NCBI GenBank assembly: GCA_946405565.1
Contig: CAMJHU010000002.1
Span: forward strand, 1 to 25,043
DNA from: an uncultured Clostridia bacterium
Lineage (GTDB): Bacteria > Bacillota > Clostridia > Oscillospirales > Acutalibacteraceae
Reading direction: 5' to 3'
Length of the DNA: 25,043 nt
The translations under genes were made by a program, and so were the position numbers. The first letter of the stretch is position 1, and every line of letters begins with the position of its first letter. This document shows, one piece after another, positions 17,932 to 24,373 of the stretch. The notes under the pieces were generated by a model. The model did not search any database, was not told the origin of the DNA, and saw only the letters and a program-made list of their open reading frames with translations.

Positions 17932-19182
17932 GTGGCGCGTAATTTTGGATTTGAGCCGACAGAAACACAGCCCTATTATTTTATCAGTTACAATTCCGGC
18001 GATGCTTCGCGGGTGGGCGCGATTGCACGCGAAATGCACGCCAGAGGAATTCCGGTGTGGTACGACAGAGGATTGAAAACCGGCGATGAATGGGAAAAAC
18101 AGATTGCTTTAAAAATTAAAAAATGTCATGAAATGGTGATGTTTGTCACTAGCAAGCTCATGATGAGGGAAAACCCATATGTCAGAAAAGAATACAGTCT
18201 TGCCAGAAACTATCATAAAAAGATTCATATTGTGTATGTGGATAACATTGCATTTGAAAATGTCAATCTGGCTTTACAGGGATGGTTTGTTGGGTTGGAA
18301 TACCTTCACAGTGTACAGGTTTTTCAGCTCGATAGCGTGATACAGATTGTTGATGCTCTGGATGACCAAATTCATTTTGTGAGAAAGAAACCGAAAGCCA
18401 GGGATGATATCGTCAAAAAGAAACTGACCGCTTCCAAACCGCAACAGGCTTTTGCCGACACGGAAAAGTCAGCTTCCAAACCGCAACAGGCATCTGCCCG
18501 CACGGAGAAAGCAGTTCCCAAACCACCCCAGACTTCTGTCAGCACGGAGAAGGCCGTTGCCAAACCGCAACAGGCGTCTGTCAGTACAGAAAAGGCAGTT
18601 TCCAAATTGCACCAGACTTCTGTCAGAACGGAGAAGGCAGTTCCCAAACCGCAACAGACTTCTGGTTATACAGAAAAGGCATCGCCAAAACCACAACAGA
18701 ATTCTATCAAGGAAGAAAAAAACACCGCGAAGCAACAAAAGTCAACAATCCAACTGTTATCTTCTGCGCATAAAGTTTTGACGGGGAAAGGGGTCAGGCT
18801 TTTTGTCTTTTTAGCCTTGATTGCTTTATTGATACCTGCGGGAGTAATCACAATCCCCCACATCCGCACTGCCCTATTGTCAAATGAGAATGTATCTCAG
18901 AGTGATACGGAACACAGAGATCAGGAATCAAAAGAATATGATATAAGGCAAATCATACCGGATTATGATCCTGCCGATTACGATGATCCGACTTTATATA
19001 CCTATCTTGAAAATGATGACGGTACGCTCAAAATTACCGGTCATGCAGAGCAAAATGTATCCGAAATGAAGATACCTCCTTTGATGGATGGCAAACCGGT
19101 GACAGCGATTGCCGCGTATGCCTTTTCAGGATATTTCAATTTGCAAAAGATTGAGATTCCTTTGACGGTGAGTTTTATTTGA
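17932..19182 (+). CDS. TIR domain protein with repeat linker and membrane helix, cut short inside a C-terminal LRR_5 region
   Basis: The frame encodes 416 residues. Residues 13-145 form a TIR domain (YYFISYNSGDAS, BB-loop region IPVWYDRGLKTGDEWEKQI), with E87 in SKLMMRENPYVRKEY at the position of the catalytic glutamate of NAD-cleaving TIR proteins. Residues 167-264 are seven 14-residue repeats of the type SKPQQTSVSTEKAV. Residues 289-308 are one hydrophobic helix preceded by K/R residues, predicting an N-inside orientation. After an acidic stretch a BspA-like leucine-rich region starts near 375. TGA at 19180-19182 stops it, yet the same frame continues with LRR repeats to 19671. The GTG start has AAGGAGGA (17916-17923) 8 bases ahead. 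Base use is AT-richer than the flanks by eye, suggesting transfer. NADase activity and sensing are inferences. Confidence 0.85.
   Translation: MARNFGFEPTETQPYYFISYNSGDASRVGAIAREMHARGIPVWYDRGLKTGDEWEKQIALKIKKCHEMVMFVTSKLMMRENPYVRKEYSLARNYHKKIHIVYVDNIAFENVNLALQGWFVGLEYLHSVQVFQLDSVIQIVDALDDQIHFVRKKPKARDDIVKKKLTASKPQQAFADTEKSASKPQQASARTEKAVPKPPQTSVSTEKAVAKPQQASVSTEKAVSKLHQTSVRTEKAVPKPQQTSGYTEKASPKPQQNSIKEEKNTAKQQKSTIQLLSSAHKVLTGKGVRLFVFLALIALLIPAGVITIPHIRTALLSNENVSQSDTEHRDQESKEYDIRQIIPDYDPADYDDPTLYTYLENDDGTLKITGHAEQNVSEMKIPPLMDGKPVTAIAAYAFSGYFNLQKIEIPLTVSFI
18430..18723 (+). repeat. Seven 42-base tandem repeats in the TIR protein linker
   Basis: Units begin at 18430, 18472, 18514, 18556, 18598, 18640 and 18682. 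Each encodes 14 residues around KPQQ..S..TEKA. The period is a multiple of three, so gain or loss of units would alter linker length without changing frame. The units are diverged from one another at several positions. Confidence 0.92.
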
Positions 19183-19671
19183 CCTTATTCGTTTGAAAAT
19201 TGCAAAAAAATAATCAGTGTTGAGATACCTGATTCTGTCACTTATCTGGGAACCGGTGCTTTTCGCAATTGTCAAAAGTTAAGCCAAATTGATTTGCCCA
19301 ATTCCATTACGGAGATTCCGTCAAATACCTTTGAAAATTGTAAAGCTTTAAAGAGTATCCAGTTGCCCGATCATACAATTCGTATTGGAAGATGTTCGTT
19401 TCTAGAGTGCAATCAATTAACAGAAATCGTCCTTCCGGAAACGGTTGAGCAAATAGGATACTGCGCATTTTATGGCTGTAACACTGTTAAATATATTCGC
19501 GTCCCTGAATCTGTTACCTATATAGGTGACCGTGCCTTTATGAATTATTCTGCACATAGTTCGACGTATGGTACTTGGAAGCAGGATGGATACATTACCA
19601 TTTATGTAAAGCCCGGTTCTTATGCGGAAACTTATGCCAAAGAGAATAAACTAATTTATATTTCAAAGTGA
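19183..19671 (+). pseudogene. Detached 3' part of the TIR-LRR gene (BspA-like LRR_5 repeats)
   Basis: Directly after the TGA, in the same frame, the sequence encodes about 162 residues of LRR_5/BspA-type repeats: SFENCKKIISVEIPDSVTYLG, AFRNCQKLSQIDLPNSITEI, TFENCKALKSIQLPD, SFLECNQLTEIVLPETVEQIG and AFYGCNTVKYIRVPESVTYIG units, ending with the usual YVKPGSYAETYAKENKLIYI cap. No ribosome site precedes the first in-frame alternative start (TTG 19294), so it is unlikely to be expressed separately. The repeat pattern predicts glycine at the TGA position (IGPYSF), which one G-to-T change from GGA would explain. A sequencing error is an alternative. Confidence 0.8.
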
Positions 19672-19750
19672 TGTTATACACTGAAAAATTATCCGTGATT
19701 TTTATTGATGAATTGCAAGAGGATGAAAAGCAGGAAGGAGTGTGAGACCT

Positions 19751-20761
19751 ATGGCGGACAAAGATACCGTCACAAAGGAATATATGCAGGACAGCGCCGC
19801 CTTTGCGGACGCGTTCAATTTCCTGTTGTACGACGGCAGGCAGGTGATTCGTCCCGAACAGCTCAAGCCCATCGATACCACTGCCGTGGCGCTGCCCTAT
19901 GGTGAAGACCGGCAGCCCGTCCCCATTCAGAAATACCGGGACGTGCTGAAAATGGTGACGGCAATGGAGGACGAGAACGCCGCCTATCTGCTGCTCGGCA
20001 TTGAGAATCAATCGCAGGTTCATTATGCCATGCCCGCGAGAAATATGCTGTATGACGCGCTGCAATATGTGGCGCAGGCGGAGAACACGGCAAAATCGCA
20101 CCGTCAGGGCAGTGAAAAGGCAGCTTCGGGCGCGGAATTCCTGTCGGGGTTTTACCGCACCGACAAGCTGCTGCCGGTGATTACCCTGACCCTGTACTTC
20201 GGGGCGGATGAATGGACGGCGCCGAAGGATTTGCACGGTATGCTGGCGGCAAAGGCGGAAATACTGCCCTTTGTGGACAACTATCATCTCCACCTGATTG
20301 CCCCCGCGGAGATCGAGGACGGGGACTTTGAAAAGTTCCACACCGAACTGCGTCTGGCGTTGAAATATGTGAAATATTCCAAAGATAAGCACCGGCTGCG
20401 TCAGGTGCTTCAGGAGGATGAAGGATATACCAGTATATCCCGCAAGACGGCGGATATGGTGAATATTGTCACCGGTTCCGATTTACACTATCACGAAGGA
20501 GAGGAGCAGGTCAATATGTGTCTGGCAATTGAAGAAATGCGAAAAGACGCGAAAAAAGAAGGCATCGAACAGGGGATCGAACGAGGCATAGAACAGGGCA
20601 TCGAGCAGGGTATCGAGCAGGGCAGGATTCTGGGCGCCATCGGCATCTGCCGCGATCTTGGCTTGGACAGCGGCGAGATTCTCGCGCGGATTATCGGCAA
20701 GTTTTCTCTGACGCGCGATGAAGCCGAACAGTATATGGAAATGGCGTCGGCTCAGGCGTGA
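19751..20761 (+). CDS. Rpn-family recombination-promoting nuclease / PD-(D/E)XK transposase-like protein
   Basis: A 336-residue protein of the Rpn (YhgA-like) group, whose studied members are DNA nucleases that raise RecA-independent recombination. The N-terminal part has AFNFLLYDGRQVI, then the nuclease core with D64 in QKYRDVLKM and E85-x-Q87 in LLLGIENQSQVHYAMPARNMLYDAL, the family variant of PD-(D/E)XK. The C-terminal tail carries five four-residue repeats of the GIEQ type (271-290), also common in the family. ATG 19751 has AAGGAG (19735-19740) at a 10-base gap; the GTG at 19742 overlaps that site. Composition is GC-rich like the housekeeping genes, unlike the TIR gene 79 bases upstream. 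Whether it is mobile cannot be judged; no terminal repeats are seen. Confidence 0.85.
   Translation: MADKDTVTKEYMQDSAAFADAFNFLLYDGRQVIRPEQLKPIDTTAVALPYGEDRQPVPIQKYRDVLKMVTAMEDENAAYLLLGIENQSQVHYAMPARNMLYDALQYVAQAENTAKSHRQGSEKAASGAEFLSGFYRTDKLLPVITLTLYFGADEWTAPKDLHGMLAAKAEILPFVDNYHLHLIAPAEIEDGDFEKFHTELRLALKYVKYSKDKHRLRQVLQEDEGYTSISRKTADMVNIVTGSDLHYHEGEEQVNMCLAIEEMRKDAKKEGIEQGIERGIEQGIEQGIEQGRILGAIGICRDLGLDSGEILARIIGKFSLTRDEAEQYMEMASAQA
20561..20620 (+). repeat. Five 12-base tandem repeats encoding GIEQ units
   Basis: Units of 12 bases of the type GGCATCGAACAG start at 20561, 20573, 20585, 20597 and 20609. They encode GIEQ, GIER, GIEQ, GIEQ and GIEQ, and could vary in number by slippage without shifting frame. 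Confidence 0.9.
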
Positions 20762-20784
20762 CAGAATCCGGACAAAAATAATGC

Positions 20785-20813
20785 TTGACCTTTGAGAAAA
20801 ACTATGTTATAAT
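20785..20813 (+). promoter_or_regulatory. Strong sigma-A promoter for rpsO
   Basis: TTGACC (20785-20790), a 17-base spacer and TATAAT (20808-20813), with an extended TG at 20805-20806. Confidence 0.88.
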
Positions 20814-20842
20814 GGCTCCTGTCGAGTGTTTAGAGAAAGAAC

Positions 20843-20907
20843 TCGGCTCCGGGCGAATGCCCCGTGCTGCCGACGGCAGCGGTGGGAAATGCACCGTTAC
20901 CCGGGGC
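20843..20907 (+). ncRNA. Putative S15-binding three-way-junction leader of rpsO
   Basis: An outer helix GCCCCG (20859-20864)/CGGGGC (20902-20907) encloses two hairpins, GCTGCC/GGCAGC (20866-20871 with 20875-20880) and GGTG/CACC (20881-20884 with 20892-20895). This is a three-way junction like the 16S rRNA site bound by S15 and like known Firmicute rpsO leaders that repress their own translation. An alternative local hairpin GGGC/GCCC (20851-20854 with 20859-20862) would compete with the outer helix. The feedback role is inferred from position and shape. Confidence 0.65.
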
Positions 20908-20958
20908 TGGGCACTGCGACGGTTTACGATCTATCTTTATTAAAGGGGTGTTTTCACA

Positions 20959-21222
20959 ATGCTGAAGGCAGAGAAAGAAGCAATCATCAAGGAATACGCG
21001 ATTCATGAGGGCGACACCGGTTCTCCCGAGGTACAGATCGCCATTCTCACCAAGAGAATCAACAACCTCACCGAGCACCTGAAGACCAACAAGAACGACC
21101 ATCATTCCAGACGCGGTCTGCTGAAAATGGTCGGTCAGAGAAAGGGTCTTCTCAACTACCTCACCAAAACCGACATCGAGCGTTACCGTTCCATCATCGC
21201 TCGCCTCGGTATCCGCAAGTAA
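20959..21222 (+). CDS. rpsO: 30S ribosomal protein S15
   Basis: Primary 16S rRNA-binding protein of the small-subunit platform. The 87-residue length and the sequence are canonical: HEGDTGSPEVQIAILTKRI, LTEHLKTNKNDHHSRRGLL and a C-terminal YRSIIARLGIRK. The ATG at 20959 follows AAAGGGGTG by a suitable gap. It is transcribed from its own strong promoter through a structured leader, ends at a clear terminator, and precedes pnp, the rpsO-pnp order found widely in bacteria. Confidence 0.98.
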   Translation: MLKAEKEAIIKEYAIHEGDTGSPEVQIAILTKRINNLTEHLKTNKNDHHSRRGLLKMVGQRKGLLNYLTKTDIERYRSIIARLGIRK

Positions 21223-21285
21223 TGGCGGTTCAAAAAAATCCGTAAGTGGGTCGTTATAGCTGTGAAGCGGTAACGGCGTCGGCGG

Positions 21286-21345
21286 CAGGCGCAGAGAATT
21301 TTTGTCTTTGGAAAAAGTCCTCTGCGCCTGTTTGCTGAATTTTTT
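21286..21345 (+). terminator. Terminator between rpsO and pnp
   Basis: CAGGCGCAGAG (21286-21296) and CTCTGCGCCTG (21320-21330) form a perfect 11-base stem with a T-rich/A-rich inner extension. The main T run (from 21340) lies about 10 bases after the stem, so termination may be only partial. Confidence 0.75.
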
Positions 21346-21591
21346 CTTTTGACAGGTACATATCCCCTGATTTTCTTGACGGTCGGTTTTCCGGCAGCAC
21401 GGTGAAAGGACATAGCAGTAAAACGGAAGCTCAGAAGCGCAAGCCGTTGGATCGGCACGGAGCGCAGGCAGCATTCTGAGAGTCGGTTTTGTTGCTAAGT
21501 CGTTTGATCGGCTCATGATAATGCGTTCGGGAAAATGGGATATGTCCGATATGTTTTATATTTTTCATTATTTTGGAGGTTGAAACAAACT
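21346..21591 (+). other. Structured leader region upstream of pnp
   Basis: No gene is evident. Three nested helices lie at 21430-21480: CTCAGAA (21430-21436)/TTCTGAG (21474-21480), GCGC (21437-21440)/GCGC (21462-21465) and GCCG (21443-21446)/CGGC (21453-21456). TTGACA at 21349-21354 lacks a good -10 partner; GATAAT at 21517-21522 is a weak candidate. pnp leaders in other bacteria are targets of RNase III and PNPase autocontrol, so this stem could be one, by inference only. Confidence 0.5.
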
Positions 21592-23847
21592 ATGTCTCAG
21601 ATTCTCGAATTTGCAGGCGAACACATGGTGTTCGACAACTACAAAGAATATTCGATGGAACTCGCCGGCAGACCGCTGGTGGTCAAGACCGGCAAGACCA
21701 CGCAGCTTGCCAATGGCGCCTGCATGGTGCAGTACGGTGAAACCACCGTCCATGTGGCGGCTACCGCTTCGCCCAAGCCCCGCGACGGCATCGACTTCTT
21801 CCCGCTCTCGGTGGACTTTGAAGAGAAGCTCTATTCCGTCGGCAAGATTCCCGGTTCCTTCATGAAGCGCGAGGGCAGACCGAGTGAGAAGGCGATTCTC
21901 GCTTCCCGCGTGATTGACCGTCCCATCCGTCCGCTGTTCCCCAAGGATATGCGCAACGATGTTTCGATTGTCGCGACGGTCATGAGCGTGGATCCCGACT
22001 GCTCCCCCGAAATCACCGCGATGATCGGCACTTCCATCGCGCTTTCCATCTCGGATATCCCGTGGAACGGTCCCATCAGCGCCGTGTCGGTCGGCATGGT
22101 GGACGGCGAATATGTCATCAATCCCACTGCCGACCAGCGCGAGAAGAGCCGTATGGCTGTCACCGTCGCTTCGACGGAGAAGAAGATTCCCATGATTGAA
22201 GCCGGCGCCGACGTTGTCACCGACAAGGAAATGTATGACGGCATTATGGCAGGTCATCAGGCGAATCAGGCGGTCATCGCCTTTATCAAGGGCATTCAGG
22301 CGGAGATTGGCAAGGAGAAGTTCTCTTATCCTTCCAACGAACCCGACGCGGAAATGCTCGAAGCCATCAAGGCGTTTTCCATCGAAGATATCAAAGTCGC
22401 GCTCGATACCGATGACAAGCGTATCCGTGACGAACGTCTCAAGCCCATCTATGAGAAGGTTCACGAGAAGTTCGACGAAATCTACCCCGATCAGGCTGCC
22501 AAGATTGACGAGTGTCTCTATAAGACCCAGAAGTTTGTCGTGCGCCGCTGGCTGCTCGACGAGCAGAAGCGTGTGGACGGTCGCGGCATGAACCAGATCC
22601 GCCCGCTTGCCAGCGAGGTAGGGGTACTGCCCCGCGTGCATGGTTCCGGTCTTTTCACCAGAGGTCAGACGCAGGTGCTTTCGATTGTCACGCTCGGACC
22701 GATCAGCGACAGACAGCTTCTCGACGGCATCGACAACGAAGAATTCAAGCGTTATATGCACCACTATAACTTTCCGTCCTACTCGGTGGGCGAGACAAAG
22801 CCCAGCCGCGGTCCCGGCAGACGTGAGATCGGTCACGGCGCCCTCGCCGAGAGAGCGCTGCTCCCCGTGATCCCCTCCGAAATGGACTTCCCCTATGCCA
22901 TCCGCGTGGTATCCGAAGTGCTTTCGTCCAACGGTTCCACTTCGCAGGGCTCCATCTGCGGCTCCACACTGGCACTGATGGATGCGGGCGTGCCGATCAA
23001 GGCGCCTGTCGCGGGCATTTCCTGCGGTCTGATCACCGAAGGCGACCGCTGGATGACCATGGTGGATATCCAGGGTCTTGAAGACTTCTTCGGCGATATG
23101 GACTTCAAGGTGGGCGGTACCCATGAGGGTATCACCGCCATTCAGATGGACCTCAAGATTGACGGTCTGACGCCTGAAATGGTGTGGGACGCGCTGGTCA
23201 AGACCCACAAGGCAAGAATCTTCATTCTCGATGAAATCATGCTCAAGGCGATTCCCGCGCCGCGCAAGGAACTCAGCAAGTACGCGCCCAAGATGCTTTC
23301 GCTCACCGTGCCGGTGGATAAGATTCGCGAGGTCATCGGCAGCGGCGGCAAGGTCATCCAGAAGATCTGCGCCGACTGCGACGTCAAGATCGACATCGAC
23401 GACGACGGCAAGGTCTTTATCTGCGGTGTGGATATTGACAATTGCAAGCGCGCCTATGAGATTGTCGAGATTATTGCCAAGGATCCTCAGCCCGGCGAAA
23501 TCTTCAAGGGCGTTGTAACCCGTATCATGGACTTCGGCGCGTTTGTGGAGATTGCCCCCGGCAAGGAAGGTCTTGTCCACATCAGCCAGCTTGACGTCAA
23601 GCGCACCGAGCAGGTGACCGACGTGGTGAATGTCGGCGACGTGACCATTGTCATGGTGCAGGGCATCGACGAAAAGGGCAGACTCAATCTCTCCCGCCGC
23701 GACGCGCTGATCAAGGTCGAAGGTCTGGTGCCGGAGAACGACGTGAGTGAGCGCCGTCCCCGCCGTGACCGCGACGATCGTCGGCATGAAGGCGGCTACC
23801 GTCCCAGAAGAAACAACAACGGCGGCAACGGCGGTTATCGCAACTGA
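21592..23847 (+). CDS. pnp: Polyribonucleotide nucleotidyltransferase (PNPase)
   Basis: Phosphorolytic 3'-5' exoribonuclease of mRNA decay, cytoplasmic. The 751-residue product has two RNase PH domains (the first with DFFPLSVDFEEKLYSVGKIPGSFMKREGRP, the second with VLPRVHGSGLFTRGQTQVL and SSNGSTSQGSICGSTLALMDAG), a KH domain (about 570-630, IGSGGKVIQKI) and an S1 domain (about 640-710, GVVTRIMDFGAFVEI...GLVHISQL). The tail from about 725 is rich in R, G and N, ending GGNGGYRN, probably disordered and RNA-binding. ATG 21592 lies 12 bases from GGAGG (21575-21579), a long gap; an in-frame TTG at 21580 is too close. Relatives often start nearer to MVFDNYKEYSMEL, so ATG 21625 is an alternative. 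Confidence 0.97.
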   Translation: MSQILEFAGEHMVFDNYKEYSMELAGRPLVVKTGKTTQLANGACMVQYGETTVHVAATASPKPRDGIDFFPLSVDFEEKLYSVGKIPGSFMKREGRPSEKAILASRVIDRPIRPLFPKDMRNDVSIVATVMSVDPDCSPEITAMIGTSIALSISDIPWNGPISAVSVGMVDGEYVINPTADQREKSRMAVTVASTEKKIPMIEAGADVVTDKEMYDGIMAGHQANQAVIAFIKGIQAEIGKEKFSYPSNEPDAEMLEAIKAFSIEDIKVALDTDDKRIRDERLKPIYEKVHEKFDEIYPDQAAKIDECLYKTQKFVVRRWLLDEQKRVDGRGMNQIRPLASEVGVLPRVHGSGLFTRGQTQVLSIVTLGPISDRQLLDGIDNEEFKRYMHHYNFPSYSVGETKPSRGPGRREIGHGALAERALLPVIPSEMDFPYAIRVVSEVLSSNGSTSQGSICGSTLALMDAGVPIKAPVAGISCGLITEGDRWMTMVDIQGLEDFFGDMDFKVGGTHEGITAIQMDLKIDGLTPEMVWDALVKTHKARIFILDEIMLKAIPAPRKELSKYAPKMLSLTVPVDKIREVIGSGGKVIQKICADCDVKIDIDDDGKVFICGVDIDNCKRAYEIVEIIAKDPQPGEIFKGVVTRIMDFGAFVEIAPGKEGLVHISQLDVKRTEQVTDVVNVGDVTIVMVQGIDEKGRLNLSRRDALIKVEGLVPENDVSERRPRRDRDDRRHEGGYRPRRNNNGGNGGYRN

Positions 23848-23906
23848 TTGGAAATGAATGACGGCGGAGCAGAAAAGCATCCTCCGTCAGATGATTCAAT
23901 GATATG

Positions 23907-23958
23907 AAAAAACCTCATCGGTTTCTCTTCCTTCCGGAGAGAATCGGTGAGGTTTTTT
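23907..23958. terminator. Bidirectional terminator between pnp and the minus-strand small gene
   Basis: An imperfect stem running from AAAAAACCTCA (ending 23917) to TGAGGTTTTTT (23948-23958), with several G-U pairs or bulges inside. The A run on the left and the T run on the right suit convergent genes on both strands. Confidence 0.85.
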
Positions 23959-23965
23959 GTACCGG

Positions 23966-24346
23966 TTACATCATGGATGTGATCACAATGGCAGCAACCG
24001 CTCCGCCGCCCGCGGACAGCGCGAGCGGAATCCATCGGGGCAGACCGCCGGGCGGGGGCGGCGGCGACGATGTGCATGGCACCGCGGCGAGCGGCGAACG
24101 GACGGAGGCAGCGGTGTCCTCCGCGGGCTGACCGGGGTGAGAAGGGGCTTTGATGACATAGCGCGTATCGTGACGGGTTTCCTCCACGTCGGCGTTCAGA
24201 CCGTCTACAACCCGTGCCGCTTCCCGGTGCAGATCAATGGTATAGCCCTCGGCAAACTGCGGGCGTACAAAGCAGATGATTTTCTCAAAAAATGGGCTGT
24301 CGGGTTCATTGAGTTCCACGGCACAGCGACTGACTCCCTTAATCAT
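23966..24346 (-). CDS. Small tail-anchored protein, function unknown
   Basis: I do not recognise this 126-residue protein. Residues 1 to about 70 look like a compact soluble domain (GVSRCAVELNEPDSPFFEKIICFVRP, then YTIDLHREAARVVDGL). A low-complexity hinge rich in S, A and P follows, with five consecutive prolines, and then a C-terminal helix (WIPLALSAGGGAVAAIVITSMM) that ends the protein. That arrangement predicts a tail-anchored membrane protein with its N terminus in the cytoplasm. ATG 24346 is chosen because AAGGAG (24362-24357 on the minus strand) lies 10 bases upstream; an earlier start would add nine residues encoded across the ribosome site. It converges on pnp with a shared terminator, which supports its being a real gene. 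Confidence 0.7.
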   Translation of the reverse strand: MIKGVSRCAVELNEPDSPFFEKIICFVRPQFAEGYTIDLHREAARVVDGLNADVEETRHDTRYVIKAPSHPGQPAEDTAASVRSPLAAVPCTSSPPPPPGGLPRWIPLALSAGGGAVAAIVITSMM

Positions 24347-24373
24347 AGGCACTCTTCTCCTTGCTTTTGGCAT

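Noticed and set aside
19180..19182. TGA read as an amino acid (recoded glycine, tryptophan or selenocysteine)
   Set aside because: TGA ends clpX, lon, thrC and other intact genes here, no selenocysteine insertion stem was recognised after the codon, and the context (TGA CCT) is not a known read-through signal.
19294..19671. Independent LRR gene starting at TTG 19294
   Set aside because: No ribosome site precedes it, the start lies within a repeat unit, and the repeat pattern continues upstream to the TGA in the same frame.
20830..21516. Minus-strand gene over rpsO
   Set aside because: It is antisense to rpsO and spans its leader, terminator and the pnp leader without any coding signature.
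21568..23880. Long minus-strand open frame opposite pnp
   Set aside because: It mirrors the pnp codon pattern and shows no family signature; the same applies to those opposite leuA (14209-15906), tig (7144-8613) and thrC (4595-6346).
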